Shown here piece by piece: positions 24,346-47,234 of a DNA stretch of 64,000 nucleotides. Position 1 is the first letter of the stretch. Each line of letters starts with the position of its first letter. The translations under genes and the position numbers were made by a program. Below the pieces are notes generated by a model. The model worked only from the letters and a program-made list of their open reading frames with translations, was not told the origin of the DNA and searched no databases. Source of the DNA: Cristatella mucedo (taxonomy: Eukaryota; Bryozoa; Phylactolaemata; Cristatellidae). The stretch covers positions 5,350,001 through 5,414,000 of the forward strand of contig WPIO01000001.1 in assembly GCA_009760855.2 (NCBI GenBank), in the 5' to 3' direction.

Positions 24346-26234
24346 TCCACCCTGCTTCGTTTTAAGCGTCCTGCTGGCGGTGCCAGCAGGGGTCCTGAGA
24401 AACCGTCCGACGGCTTACTTCCAAGCTTGACGGCCTTTACCGATCTCAGCTTTGAAGCCACTGTACTCTTTCTATTTAGAAAGCGTTTTTGTACTGCCTT
24501 GCCTCCACGTGCGCCAGCAAGCACGGAAAGAGCTTCATCGCCGACTTACTGATCGATTGAAACTTCTCCACCATTGCCTTCACCACCTACTGCCGTAGCA
24601 TCTGATGCCTATGGCTGCAGCATGTGGTTTTTATACCAAATTTATATCAACCTTTGTACTAACGTTATACGTCGATCTGTGTATGAATTGGGAATGTGGA
24701 TCCTGCTATGTTCACTATGGCCTTAACAATGATGAGTATTATGATTTTGTAGGTTTATCTGCATCGAAAAAAGTCCGGTGATATATGTTTATTTTAGGGC
24801 TTAGGATGTAAGGTTTTTTATTTAGAATTTGATGATGTAGGGTTTGTATGCTTTTTAACTATCGTGGTTTAGGGTTTTTCAAAGTTTAGGTTGCAGATTG
24901 TAGCGCAGCGCCAGCCTTGGCTCGATTTTAGGGCGCACAGGAACTGCTCGGCAGGGAAAAAGACCTTTGTCGCGGAGCAGCGAACCAGAAAGGAGCACCA
25001 GTGTGGCAAGATAGCAAGAACTCAAGTGCGAGCACGGAAGCTCTGGGACCAGCTGTGGTGATTCGACCTTTAGGATTGGTCTGCTATCCGCAGAAGCGGC
25101 TGATTGATGTTGGCTGACCTATCAACCCCGGCTGTTACTCTGTCCAAACAAAAAAGACTCGTCTGAAAACTTTTCGGCATTCAAGCTGGACGGGGTGGCT
25201 CATTCGGCGGTTGAGCGACGGTATTAATTCCTTACCGTAATGGCCCGCGGTTGCCGTGCCCAATACCACTAAGCTCATGCCTCATTGTCGTGGCTAGTTA
25301 TTTAAGAGTAGGGCAACGCTCGCTCGCGGTTCCTTCTCCGTCTTCGGCTCCGTTTCGACGCCGTTGCTGGACTCGTTTTCTCTGAAAGCGTGAGAGGAGG
25401 GCGATCTGTCCGCGGGCGATTGACGGGACAGAGCCATTCAGCACTAGGAGAATTCGGTGAATGCCGCCGAATACAGTTGTATAGCACCCGTGGCTCGCAT
25501 TTTGTGTTGTTCCTGCCTTTATGGTGGAAGCGGAGCCCTAGCTCTCCATCAAGGAGTTTGGGTTCGAGGTATTCCTGCCTTTGCGAAGGTGGAGGCGGGA
25601 TCCTAGTTCTCCGGTCAGGGTCTAGGTTCCGGGTGTTAGGACACTGCCTATTTGGGTTGTTCCCCACTTAAGTGATAGGACGTATTCCCCCCGTAGGAGT
25701 GCTTGTTTTGTTGAGAGCCGGCAAGGAGTGTGATGATAAAACGGAAATAGACGCGCAGCGACATTGTGCGCTTGATAATACAGTTCAGTTAAATCCCCTG
25801 TTTGTGCGTGGATCTCTTTCAATTCATGCCACGTACTCACGAACCTTAATAACGGTAAGTAGGTAAGCGCCAGAAACGCTCTTTTCGTGGTGGCCGGCTT
25901 ATTGTGCGTAGACGCGCACCGAACCGCATTCGGCAGACGGCTTAGCCGTTTGGTAAGCGGCAGGTTACGCCTCCTCCGCCAAGCCTTCGGCGTTATTGAG
26001 TTTACGGTTTATAGCCACTTGCAACTGCGCTGAGCACGGGGTTCAAACAAACTGGCTAAAATTGATCGAAGACTAACGAAAGTCAGGAAAGGTGACCTAT
26101 TGCAGATACGATAGAGCGATGGGACTTTTTTTTATTGCAATGGAAGGAAAGCTGGGTGACGCCACCAGCGTACTCGTGTATGCATGCCACCAGAGTCCGT
26201 CATGACGAGAATAATCTCCTAGTCGGTGCCGTAC
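24346..26234. other. Unassigned region, possibly repeat-derived
   Basis: Overlapping frames on both strands at 25302-25671 look compositional. A direct repeat of cctgcctttatggtggaagcgg / cctgcctttgcgaaggtggaggcgg is visible near 25510 and 25575. No domain recognised. Confidence 0.45.
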
Positions 26235-26315
26235 ATCGCCTTGAGCCCCGAGGCATATGTGAAAAGTGACTAGAGAATAAGTTCTCTTAGGGCGCTATAC
26301 AAATGAATTCTATTT
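26235..26315 (+). mobile_element. SINE 3' half
   Basis: Keeps tgagccccgaggcatatgtg and the tail gagaataagttctcttagggcgctatacaaatgaatt; the A-box half is lost. Confidence 0.75.
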
Positions 26316-27343
26316 TTTATTTAAATTTTTTCCTGTGAATACGGCCATACATATTATTAGCTTTTGATAGAGCGTATTCTTAACAGTCAGAAGAGTTCTT
26401 GAACATTAGGACCAGCCATAAGGCAGAGCTCCTCCAATGAACTTACAGAGACTTCGCTCGATCTCCCGACGCACTTGACGACTTTTGTGTAATGATAATT
26501 TTGAGGAGCGTAGTCTATAGAGAGTAGCAATATTTGCGGCAACCTTGGCGTTTGCTTTGCATTTAAGGAGAAGGGATTGGTTTTAATAAATTAATCTCGT
26601 GTTTTTATAGCCAAGAAAAGAGGGCCAAGTCTAGCGCAGCTCTAAGTTGCGCCAGGTTTCTTTGTCCTGTCCGCGGGTTTCCTAAGCCCTTGGTGTTGGG
26701 AGCCCTAGACGGTTGTACATTCACAGAAAGTTGGGGTGTCGACAGATGGCTAGGAATTAGTATATTGTGGACATCCACACTCCACTCAAAATACTAGAAA
26801 CCCAAGTTAATGGAATTCCCATGAGCGGAACGTTCCGAGGCCAGCGAACCATGCGAGCACGAAGTTGTAGCTGCAATATTATAGAAAACTGGTTAGCTCT
26901 GCTTTCAAAATCGAATAACGCGCATTGGCCTGGTCGGCGGTCAGGAGGTTGGTTAGCCGATCGCTACCATAATTACGACCGGCTATGGGACTGGAGTACG
27001 AATGGGTCATCGGTGTCCTGCAGTTCTGCTAGTTAGTCGCAGATTTGTCTTAGCAACCCGTATTCCAGTCAACAGGCTGGCGGCAGGAAATCGATAAGAG
27101 ATTGGTAGACACGTGGTCCGTGGGCACTTACACCGAACTCGATGTTAGTGAGCTGTTAACTCTTTGCCATTGGGTATTAACCCAGTAATAAGGTGCTTGC
27201 ACTTCGCGATCCAGGTTACGTCAATTGTACGGCAGCTGATTCAACCACCAAATCTATGTAGCGGCACAAGGACCTTCGCGGCTTTCACTTCACTTTCAGC
27301 AGGCAATACAGAATTGCGTGCTGCATGACTCGGAACCGCGATC
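26316..27343. other. No feature recognised
   Basis: Short frames only. Confidence 0.6.
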
Positions 27344-27590
27344 GAGGTCGCTGAATAGACGCTCCGTACTGTTAGGATAAGAATAAGTAAATCGTGGGTT
27401 GGAGATACGCATCGGCGATTTCCTATCACCTCAGCTGGTTGAGAAACCCTCTGAAGGCCTTTTCTGTTAAGGTCGCTGAGTAGACGCTCCTTATTACTGG
27501 AATAAGAGTAGTCGTGGGTTGAAGTCACGCACCGGTGATTTCTTATCACCTCTGCCAGTTGAAAAGCTCTTAGGGTCTTTTCTGCATACA
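27344..27590 (-). repeat. Tandem pair of tRNA-like units
   Basis: Two direct copies of about 120 bases each start at gaggtcgctgaatagacgctcc and aaggtcgctgagtagacgctcc. On the minus strand each holds an A-box-like CTGGCAGAGGTG or equivalent and a B-box-like GACTTCAACCCACGAC. Confidence 0.6.
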
Positions 27591-27684
27591 CAAGGCTGAT
27601 TTCAGTCGATCTTCTTTTAACTTTACTACGAGGTCCTAAGAAGGCAGCTAGCTAGCTAGCTTTATTTTCAGAAAGGTGGAAAAA

Positions 27685-27830
27685 TACAAATCATTTGTAC
27701 AGCGTCCTAAGAGAGCTAAATCTGTATTCAGGCGCTTTACATATACTACGGGGCTTGAGCCCACGACATCGGTCGTCAAATGCATTCAGATTGACCTTAA
27801 CCACTAGGCCAAACCAGTTCAGCTGTGCAC
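27685..27830 (-). mobile_element. tRNA-derived SINE
   Basis: Full-length diverged copy on the minus strand, with tail, gggcttgagccc box and accactaggccaaacca box. Confidence 0.85.
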
Positions 27831-28984
27831 AAAATTGCAAAGCAGCAGTTAATAAGTAAAAGAATTCAAAACGAGACTATCGCTGATTAGTAAAGCAACA
27901 CGTATATGACATACGCTTCCGCACGTACAAGCACGCGTGGGCGACAAATTTAGTTCTACTACATAAATAATGGCATTCCACGAGCTTGTTTTAAGGGTTC
28001 CTTTTCAGCACATATTCAGATTAAGCGCCTAAGAAGAGATTCAGTTCTCCCAGATCACTAAAAAAGTGTAATTATTTAAAGAACAAGTTACCGGCACCAA
28101 CGCTAGTGCCGGCCTTTACCTTGAGACTGCAATAATTCGCTTAATCGAGTTCGTTCACCCTGCTGCTGAATTGAAACGAACAGAGGGGCGGCCGAAAAGC
28201 CTTGAAGTCTTTGAAAGTCACTAGCCCAGGTTTTCGCTTCAAAACTTAGTTTGATATTCACGATCAGTTGTAATATTTTAAATCCCCTCCAAACTAAGTC
28301 ACGAGACCACGCCGTATAGCCCCTCAAGGTCACGTGAGATCGCTTTTCTATTAGGTTTTGCTTCTAACCAAATAACTTCATGAATGCAGACTGGGTGGTG
28401 GTGTGGACTCCATAACCAGTTTTTAGGCCTGTTAAAGAATGTTTAAGCAAGCTGCTGCTTTCTGAAGTCATCAAACATTATTTAGAAGGGAAAACTAAAA
28501 AAAGTAACCAAAGCACGTACAGTTAATCCAACAACCGAATTACAGCCAGGAATGGATATATAGACTGTTTCATGCCTGCGATCCAGCTTCTTCACGCCAG
28601 ATTAGGCAGTATCCCCTACTTCTGGATTCCATCACAACTTTCTTACCCCATCTTTTTTCGGTGCAAATAAGTGCACTAAACTAGGCATAGACCACTGCAA
28701 ACAACTTCGACTTTGGTAGTTACTCCAAGCTGAAAGCCAATAGTCGCAGTTACTTTGCACGCATTAGAAGCAAGGCGTCTCTGCATCTTTTGGCTTGTAA
28801 ACGTGTAGCAGCTCTGAAGCCAAGGCCTTTATCACGAAGCACAGCGCTCGTAACAGGCTTGACTTCATTGCCATGTGACCGAATACTGGTAAGTTAGTTA
28901 GTGCTGTGAGACGTAGCTGAGTAGTCGACGAGGCCACACCACTCCGCCCAGCTGCAGTGATGATAGCAAAGCCGAGCGGTAGTG
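27831..28984. other. No feature recognised
   Basis: A worn LINE-type tail may be present near 28020-28075 (agcgcctaagaagagattcagttctcc). Confidence 0.5.
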
Positions 28985-29645
28985 AACAGTAACAAACGGT
29001 AGCAAATCCTCACTTGCTGCACTAGCTCAGCACTGGCTGATCTACAGGCCATCTGTGCAGTCAGCAGCTTACTGCTGGTGCAAAGCTCGGCGGCTAGGCA
29101 TGTCAGTTTAGCGTCAGTTACCACATCTCGCCAACCTGCACTGGCTCACGGTCAAACAGCCCATCGACTTCAAGGTTTTGTCCCTCACTTTTAGGCCCCT
29201 GCATTCTTTGGCTCCAGCCTACCCGTCCGATCTCCTCCCCCATTAGCCTAGGCATCGTCCCACCTGCTTTTGTGAATCAAACCGTTTGGCTACGCCTAGT
29301 ACGAACCTCAAATCATTTGGAGATCGTGCCTTTAGTTCGTATGACCCCCAACATTACAACATCCCATGACTTGACGACATTTAAAAGCTAAAAAAGCATC
29401 TACTTATTACAGCATTTAGTAGGTACATGTGATTCGTCTTTTGTGTGCTTATGCGTACTAACACTGTCCATGCTGCCACTAACCATTTTCGAATGTTCAC
29501 CCTGTGCATACCACCACTAACCTTGTTCTGCTAGTTGACTTTGAGCATGCTACCATTTGCCTTTCGATCTAGCTTGCTGTAAAATGCCTAAGCAGAGATT
29601 AGGTTCTATGAGGGTGCTATACACACATTATTATTATTATTATAA
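28985..29645 (+). mobile_element. LINE B 3' fragment
   Basis: Decayed C-terminal reading frame (SLTFRPLHSLAPAYP, FGDRAFSSY) followed by the tail hairpin and ATT repeats at 29628-29643. Confidence 0.82.
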
Positions 29646-29872
29646 ACTATGTCCATCCCTTTATATCAAGTCCACGACCTTCAAGTATACTTGTATATTC
29701 CACAGCGTAAGAGGACAAATCTGAAAAATGCAAGGCACAGACTGCAACTCAACTAAAAATAGCTTCAGATGGTATTTTGTAAGGTGTGAACCATTTATTG
29801 TGATAGATCCGGTTCCTCATAACTATAGCTCAATAATCGTTTATAATCTCAAGTGGCCATCATATTAATTGG

Positions 29873-29945
29873 AATAATAATAATAATGATACAAATATAT
29901 AGCATTTTAACATAACAAATCCCTTTCTAGGTTCTTTGTATATTC
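29873..29945 (-). mobile_element. LINE B tail only, decayed
   Basis: AAT repeats followed by a weak version of the hairpin (atccctttctaggttctttgta). Confidence 0.55.
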
Positions 29946-30207
29946 AAAATTTTGGTTTACATTTGCAGATCGACCGGAAACTACTGCAGGTCATTTATCA
30001 GAGGTACGCCTCTCGTAAAGAATTTATCGGCTTTAAACACCGACCTCACTTCGGCAGGCAAATTTACAACCGACTGAAAGGGCTTAGATGGCATTTGAAA
30101 ATAAAAATCTCGTTATGGTGAGCTTACCATCCATCTGCATCCTCCCTACGGGGCTTATCCTCAGGCTGGGCCAGCTTGTAGTCTATACAAGAATGTGCGT
30201 GCGCATG

Positions 30208-30209
30208 CG

Positions 30210-30246
<37 letters not shown>
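30208..30246. repeat. GC/CA microsatellite
   Basis: gcgcgcgcgcacacac.. simple repeat; in sense direction of the UBE2J2-like gene it is a TG tract. Confidence 0.95.
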
Positions 30247-30248
<2 letters not shown>

Positions 30249-30525
30249 TGGATTTGCATAAGCCAAGGATGTGGCTGGTAACTACTCCAAACGCTTGTGC
30301 TACATGCAAAAACATATTGTATAATAACTGCAGCAATCCTGATGGTCGCATACGTAATATTTTCATGCACTTCAACGGCTACATTAAGATGATCATTGTC
30401 GACCTATTCTTTTCGTCATGCCGAGTGACCACTGGAACATGGCTTTGGAATTAGACGTCAAGTGCACAGTTGACAAGATTCTCTTCGACTGAAAATTAAC
30501 AGGTGAACATCACTAGGGTATCTGC

Positions 30526-40004
<9,479 letters not shown>

Positions 40005-40121
40005 TCGAATGTCGCTCGATTCGGCACCACCACACGAGGCCGAGTTCGTGCCGCGATGCTGATTATATGTCGAGCAGCCGCAGTCGCAGTGCCTACGGAT
40101 GCAAACCAGATGCCAGAGACT

Positions 40122-40202
40122 AGTAAATGTAAAGCGCCTAGAAAGAGATTGAGTTCTCTGAGGGAGCTTTATCAAGTGCATTATTATTATTATTATTATT
40201 AC
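40122..40202 (+). mobile_element. LINE B tail just upstream of the UBE2J2-like start codon
   Basis: A clean hairpin and ATT repeats (40179-40200). On the opposite strand this is about 120 bases upstream of the start codon at 40004. Confidence 0.85.
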
Positions 40203-41569
40203 TTGAGTACGAAGACCTCGCACACAGAGCCACAATCATCAGTCGGGCCAGCGGCAGCCAAAGCTGATAGACCTCAGCAAGGACGAGGGCGCGCAGCGGC
40301 GGCGGCACTACCCGTGGCATGGCGCCCACTTGTCTCAAGATAGCCGATGCATTAACTGCAGTCAGGGGCAGGTGCAGTCCTGCGGCCTCAGGCAGGGCTG
40401 TGCATGCCATCTACTGGGGTGGGGTGGGGAGGGGAAGGGAAGGCAGCAGTGCCAGTGCCATGTGACTGGCAATCTGGTGAAGAGAGGTGGAGTGTCACGC
40501 TTACTGATTCTCTAGAGGCTTCTCCTCGGCCGATCGGTCGACGATGAGAAATAAATGGAGCAGCTGATTCGGCGGCCACATGAGTGGCATTCAACCCACA
40601 TCCGGCCCAGCCCCCTTCGGTAGGTAATTCTGAAACGCCTGCCACAGGACTCAAACACTCGGACCCATATTGTGAGGCAGCACGGTGAGTGTGTGCACAC
40701 CTCGCTACTGGGCTAAGACGGTACAGAATCAGTGATAGACTTAACAGGTTGGCGGTCATTGCAGAGGCAGACTAGAACAAATGGCGAAAACAAGCGAGCA
40801 ACTGGGAGAGAATGCAGTTGCCAATGTTGTTCTGCAGACACACCGGATGCAAAGGCAAAACCTGCCTCAGCTCAGGCTTGGCCGACTTAGCACCTCATGC
40901 TCTCTCAGAAACCACTTGGTGCTCCCCCCCACTCAGCCTCCCCCACCCCACAGTGGCTGCAACTAGATCGATGCTCTAAACCCTTTCTCTGCTCCCCCAC
41001 CAGTGGCCAAGGCTGTCTGGGTGGGCCTCACCCACTCATTCCTGAACAAGTATAACAATGTAATTCATAATGGACCAGCACAGTGCCGGCACTGGCTTTG
41101 GGTCGTCAGCGACAGGCTTTGTGAGTCACGACGAGAGATCTACAGGCAAACCGTCATACACTGATTGCTCCTGCATGGGCTACAGAGAGACCTTCTCGGG
41201 AGGCAGATCCTATCATATTTCCTATTCGTCCCATGCCCATTGGCTAAAGCTAAATACCGCAAGCAGTCGAGCCAGTTGAATTACAGCATCACTTCTTGCA
41301 GTCTCGCTTTTCATCAACTCTCTGAACAGAACAGAAGAGAGAAGCTATATGCTACATGGAAGTGGGCCGATAGCTGCTGCTAGCGACCAGATAATTTTCT
41401 GGCATGGCACAAGTTTCGAATGACGACGGCAAAGTCACATAAACACAGTAAAGAATCGAACTAGCTTTCTTATGCCACTTTCTCCCAAGTAGTCGAGTGC
41501 ATGACCGAACTAAGTCCTGCAAACAGGCACTTATATATCGGTGCATTCATACGAATTCAGAGCCTATCT
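40203..41569. other. No feature recognised besides a tRNA-like repeat
   Basis: Frames near 40388-40759 and 40781-41383 have no recognised domain. The first 500 bases are G+C rich. Confidence 0.45.
40600..40722 (-). repeat. tRNA-like sequence, probable SINE head of another type
   Basis: The minus strand shows TAGCCCAGTAGCGAGG and, about 40 bases later, GTGTTTGAGTCCTGTGG, matching polymerase III boxes. Confidence 0.5.
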
Positions 41570-42740
41570 CAAGTTTAGGCTTGTTAATGGCCTTGTTGAG
41601 AGAATAATACTTTTGACCACCAAGTCCTTCTTGAGCACTCATCCTTCAGCCAGGGCATCACTGGCACTGGACTGCAATGGTTTGGGTCCTATCTCAGGGG
41701 TGTACTTCCAGGCTGTTGTAGAATGGCAACAGTAATCCCGAGTAGTCTCTAAAGCATGGGGTATCCAACGGATCTGTGCTTGGCCGACAACTTTTCACAA
41801 TTTATACTCTTCTTCGTGCTAATGTGATCGCTAAGCACTATCCAAGCTTTAATTTTTATGCAGATGATACACAGCTGTATGTGTGCGTTGAACTCCCACT
41901 GCCTATCAGCACATTAACTTTCTCAACTCCGTTGTTGCATGAATAGCTTACGTTTGCACTGGATGGTAGCAAGCTTTCGCTAACTGAATGACGATAAAAC
42001 CAACTTACTAGTCATGGGAAAACCTAGCATAAGTTAAAAACTTGCGAAATCTCGGTATCATGTTCCAAAGTGACTTCTCACTAGAATGTCACATCAGCTC
42101 CACGGTCAAGTCAGCCTAATTTCAGTTACTAACATTAAAAAAATTCGGCCTTACATGAATACCACATCCAAGCTGATCCATGCATTTGTGACTGCCGGCT
42201 CGACTTCTGGAACACTGCTCGAAGGTCTTTCAGCCCTCCAATAAGGCGCTTGGTGCAGAGCTCTAGAGCTACCAGCATCTGTCCTCAGCATTTCAGTTAC
42301 CACAGCACACCGCTTCTCACCGACATGCACTGGCTCCCTGGCAGGCAGCTAATCTACTTCAAGGTTTTTCTAATTACATTTAATTCCCTTCTTTCTCTTT
42401 CTCCGACCTACCTATCCAAACTACTTCCGAATAAGGCTAGACTTTAACACTCACTCTTGTGAGCAAGTAATTCAAGTTGTACCTCTAACCATCACCAAAT
42501 GCAATGGAACCCAGGCCTTTAGTTAACATGCTTCAACAGCCTGGAAGCCACTCCTGACTGTCGGCACGACATCCACTGGCTTGACGTAAAAATAGAAGGC
42601 TAAAACCCACCTCCTAGCTTTTGCTGGGTATGCATGCTGACATGGTATGGTGCACGTTCTCTCCCACAAATCAATCGAATTGCTTTCTTTACAGCATATT
42701 TACAGAGCTTATAAAGAGATTTCGTTTGCCGAGAAAGCTA
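41570..42740 (+). mobile_element. LINE B copy, heavily decayed
   Basis: Visible pieces are the FRLVNGLVERI/TTKSFLSTHPSARASLALD region, FYADDTQLYVCVELP near 41855, LNDDKTNLLVMGKPS near 41990 and HWLPGRQLIYFKVFLITFNS near 42330. Many frameshifts and stops break it. Confidence 0.8.
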
Positions 42741-42879
42741 TACAAATATCTTCTAGGTAAGATCCTCATTATACCGGCGCCTCTTCACATGCAGACATTA
42801 AGACATATCGGACACCAAGAGCAGTTTTACCGGCCTATCAACCATTTTCTGTATTGATGTGCCACTCGGTAAATATATA

Positions 42880-43015
42880 GTAATTCATTTGTATAGCACC
42901 CTACGAGAACTTAATATCAATATAGGCAATTCACATTTGCTGCAGGGCCCGAGCCCATGTCCTTGGTCGTCAAAGGGGCGAGTACCTTAGACAATGAGCA
43001 AAACCAGGCAGTAAG
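42880..43015 (-). mobile_element. tRNA-derived SINE
   Basis: Diverged minus-strand copy (tttgtatagcaccctacgagaactt.., gggcccgagccc, gagcaaaaccagg). Confidence 0.78.
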
Positions 43016-43189
43016 GTGAAATCAGAACAGTAACCTCCAACACCTACCAGCAAAGCATTTAAAGTGCACAGAATTTAAATCGCCCTGCAAAGATACACTT
43101 CTTAATCGGTTCTTTCAAGTCCAACAGCATCAGTTTACAGATATGGCTTGGCCGAGTGACTTCATTAGAGAGACAGCTTGGGAGCCACA

Positions 43190-43385
43190 GGATGGATCTG
43201 CTTATGCCTCTGATGGCATTTAGTGGGTCCCTCTGATTCGCCCTTAATGTACTTATGAGTGTTGACAATGATGCATGCTGCCAATAACAACGCTTGTGTG
43301 CTGACCCTGTGCATGCTATCCCTAACCATGTTATTCATGTTGTTTATTAAGCATGATACCACTCACCATAATAATACCATTATTA
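43190..43385 (+). mobile_element. LINE B 3' untranslated fragment
   Basis: Matches the AFSGSL end and the following CATGCTGCCACTAACC-type region, ending before the hairpin. Confidence 0.7.
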
Positions 43386-43929
43386 TCATTAAAAATATCA
43401 ATGCCTATACAAATATGCTGCTTCACCTGTTTAGCATAGACGAGCAAAAAAGTAGAAAGTGTGATGCAAGCACATTTTTGAGGCTAGCACAACAAGGCCC
43501 TACAAAAAAAAGAGAAAAAGGCCCTACCAGTGCACTGGAGTGTGAGCATAGATTTTATGATACAGGCTGTCCATGTCAGGTACTGACATGAGCGTGACCA
43601 GGTACTTTTTCATGCTAAAAATCAGGCCCTTGCACACCATAGAGCAGGATGAGCACATGGTTGATTCAATGACTCGTGTGTTTAGCATATGGGGCGACAA
43701 TGTTTTAACATCTGATGGCTGGAGGAAGAATGGTGCAGAGGACAGGCAGTTGGTAGTGTTGTAATCCACGGGCTGTCATGTCTCTGTCTAAGGGAGTCCA
43801 CAGCCCTAACAGGACAAATTAAGAAAAAGATTCCTTGAGTACTCACATAAACACGAACAAACTCATACATGAGCACAAGCACATACAAGCGGGCAGATAA
43901 ACACATGCAAAGACACACATTCAAACACA

Positions 43930-44022
43930 CACGCACACACACAGACACACACACACAGACACACACACACTGACACACACACACACACTGACACACACAC
44001 ACACAGACACACACACACACAG

Positions 44023-44053
<31 letters not shown>
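43930..44053. repeat. CA/CAGA compound microsatellite
   Basis: CA units interrupted at intervals by ga and tg, giving a higher-order pattern (cacacacagacacacacacac..). Confidence 0.95.
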
Positions 44054-44055
<2 letters not shown>

Positions 44056-44059
44056 ACAG

Positions 44060-45104
44060 GCTGGGATCGCCCTGTTCACCTTGCACGCTCACACGAAAAA
44101 CGCTTGCACAGCTATGCCATCTATTTCAGCATATATCCAAGCATGAGGCACACTTCACTAAGCAAAATGGTTCCCTCGTTCTGGGTCTAATATAGCAGTT
44201 GCAGAATATTCCCCTATGCCCCAATTTAAAATCACTTCAGCCATGCTCCTACCTAGTTCGATCAGGGTCACAGGTGCAGTCAGTATTAGCCTAGGGCCGG
44301 CCTGACAATGATCCTACTGCAAGCAGCGGAATCGCAGGAAGTCTGAAGTCACACGTCGAGTGAGGAGCCACTCAGCATGCCTCCAAGGGTCGGTCCAAGG
44401 CAGGCCAGGGCCTGCTGATCACATTCTCTCGGCTTAAGATACTGAAAAAAAGAATTTTCAATAAATGACAATCCGAAGAATTAGCATGAAACTGAACGAC
44501 CATATAAAGTACCTGAGTTTTCGCCAGTCCCGGTGACTACCTAGTAACATCTACCGGCACAAATTGCTCACAGCCAAGCAGTAGCAATGCTAAGCCTAAA
44601 CGGTAGCTTAAGCAAGACCAGCACTTTGCCTTAGTATTCGCCCTTCACTCTGGAGAGGTTCCTACCTGATATGCTGATTCTGCAGCAGCTAGATTGTACA
44701 TATTCGCAGGTCTAGCTAGCACTGCTTCATGCCCATAAGCTTACTAGGTCAAATTGATCATAAAGCTTGGCTGACGAAGAACCGAGAAAGTGGCATCTTC
44801 AGCATGTGTTTGAGCGTGGGTATCGATTGGGCATGGCCTTGCTAGACGGACTTCGGTTTCATATAAAAATAAGAGGCGCAAGCATGGCGTTTTCTAATGT
44901 TCGATAAGGCCCATTAATAGGTGCAATGAGAGCACGATTAAGAATAGTAAACTGTCTAGCACAGGCGCACGGTCAGGGACCTGAGTCGATACTTAAGTAT
45001 TTACGTCAGGCCTCTTACTCTGTGGCTTACCCTAAAACCATCGAGCTGTCTGGGGTAGCAGCCCATATTCATCTAGCAGGCTTGGTAGTTGATTCTCTTG
45101 CAGC
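44060..45104. other. No feature recognised
   Basis: The frame at 44926-45153 ends in a worn retroelement tail and is not a convincing gene. Confidence 0.5.
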
Positions 45105-45165
45105 GATTTGTAAAGAACCCAGATATTTAGGCGATATAAAAAAGAATTTATAATATTATCAATAT
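45105..45165 (+). mobile_element. LINE B/SINE tail only
   Basis: gatttgtaaagaacccagatatttaggcgatataaaaaagaatttataatattat is a worn version of the shared tail. The small frame at 44926-45153 that runs into it is not a convincing gene. Confidence 0.45.
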
Positions 45166-47234
45166 TTTTGCTGTTATTATCAGAGAGTGCACTGCTGCTG
45201 CTAATTTTGCTACCAAGATGATAGCTTCTGTCGATTCAAATTCTGGTACAACCATAGCCGCAGATCACGGCCCAAATAGAAGTAAGTGTGCCAGTAGCTC
45301 CTCGGAGATCGCGAGGCTTTCAGAAAGGTGATCAGGATTCAGCACATGAAAGCATATCTCTCATTCTCCCTTTCTCTACCCATCGTATCCATCTCTCGAG
45401 ATATGTCCGTCTAGTCCCGTTTTGGCATCAGATCTCATTTCTGTCCCTCCTTTAACCAGCCACTGTAGAAAAAACTTGTAGCACCCTGGCCCCCAAAAAT
45501 GAAACGCAACAAAAAGCGGACCAATATTTTCCTTAAGAGGCAGCCGGGTGAGCATTTCAGACTTACCCAAATCATCTTCTCGATAACAGGCTGGTCCAAC
45601 TCAGACTTTACGTATGCTGAGGCTCAACTCTCCAAAAAGGCAAATTTTTTTCACGTTGATTTGGGTAACCAGTGAATACCCCGATAATGATCGTCGAGCT
45701 AAATTCGCGCCTCGATTCGCAGAGCGAAGCCCAATACCGTGCGCGATTCCACACGGAAGCTAACCAAACGGGATACCCTGTATGAGGGGCACTCTCTTCC
45801 GGGGCCTCGTTCTGACATTTCCTCTCCTGACCAGCTGATGGTTCTGGAACCCCCCCCACCGCCTATGCACCTCTCCCATTCCCAGTATTCAGTATGTACA
45901 AGCGCTAAATAAAAGTTGTCGTCAAGCACCTCAAAATATGCCCAAATCACCATTATTTCTGTGAGTTCTCCCTTGATGGTTTTTACACAGTGACCGCCTG
46001 GGCATTCTGCATGACCGGAAGCCCCGTGCGGTAGCAGGCTAGTTCAGCTGCAGAGACTGCTACCGCATTGGAGACTGGTGGCAAGGCGGAGAAATGTATG
46101 GCTCGGCGATGCGGGGAAGCTGGTGTAGTACGAAGCCGGCAGGTTAGCAAAAGCCGTGCTATGACCTGCCTACTCCGAGCAGCCGTTACCTAGCTCCGTG
46201 CTAGATGGGAAGACAGTAGCCTGCCTGTCTAAGAGGACGGCATGTACTGTTTAGCAGCATACGAGAACGGCTTTCTAAAGCTGGTTTATGTGCCGTTATT
46301 GCACTTGCATGTTGTGCTTCAATCTTGGCAGGATAAGCCTGCTTTCCAGTCATATCGTTATTGCAGCCTCTGTTCATGTGCGCGATCTTGAAATTAAGGG
46401 GAGTGTGATTGTTTTATTGCCCTTCTCAGCGTCTGCATTTCGTCACTTGTGTACCGTCGCGTGCTTTCTGTCAGAGCGTCAGCTTAAATCACCCAGCCCC
46501 CCACTAAGGTTAGGAAGTGGGAATTCCTGGGGGGGGGAGGCGGAGGGGGTTGAAATATTTATATACGTTTGCAGTATACGTCACGAGTAGTCGTTATAAT
46601 AGATGAGGTTACCGCAGATTCTAATACGATATCTCCTAGTGACGGTTTTTCATTTGTAGGCAGCTTTGGCGACCAAAACGGTCGAACCCACCTATCGTCC
46701 TGACATTTGGGGCTGAAACGTCAGCGGTCGACGTTTTTGCAACTGAAAGAATGCCTCGTGCATCTGCACGGTCCTCGTGTACACAGCTGCAGATTCTCGT
46801 GCCACTCACCATGTAGTGGCTTTACGTTAAGTTACGTCCTCGAAACCGTTACGTTTATGGCCCCAAAGTAAAAGTGAACACGATAGGCGCCGTTTTATTC
46901 GTATCTGCACTCGATTATTATCAACGCTGCTTCTTGCCGCTCACCTAGGCAGATGCGTCTAGCACAGGGGCATAGCCAGGATTTTGGGGCAAGAACGGAG
47001 CAGTTCAAAATATCTACAAAGGTCACTGATAAGGGAAGGTCAAATTATGGTCTTTAAAAGCTACGACTGTTGCCTTAAAATGTCGAAAGCCCCATTTTAG
47101 ACATCGAGTGACGCTAATTCGACTGATGCACACATCTCCACAAGCAGCAGACCAGTTACAAGTGGAAGAGTCCATGTAAATTCTGGAATCAGATGCGATC
47201 AGTGGGCTTCGCAGAGAATTCTAACCCCCACACA
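45166..47234. other. No gene recognised; possible transposon edge
   Basis: agcacaggggcatagccaggattttggggc at 46962 resembles a terminal motif seen in various animal DNA transposons, but no partner end was found. Other frames are short. Confidence 0.4.

Noticed and set aside
25195-25268. tRNA-like stretch
   Set aside because: Box-like words are present but the acceptor and anticodon stems do not pair.
43682-44092. 136-codon Cys/Val-rich frame
   Set aside because: It is a compound CA/TG repeat read through in one frame.
44926-45153. 75-codon frame with a tidy start and stop
   Set aside because: It runs into a worn LINE/SINE tail and has no known domain.
46962-46992. Possible end of a DNA transposon (ggggcatagccaggatttt)
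   Set aside because: No matching inverted end or target duplication found, so not called as an element.
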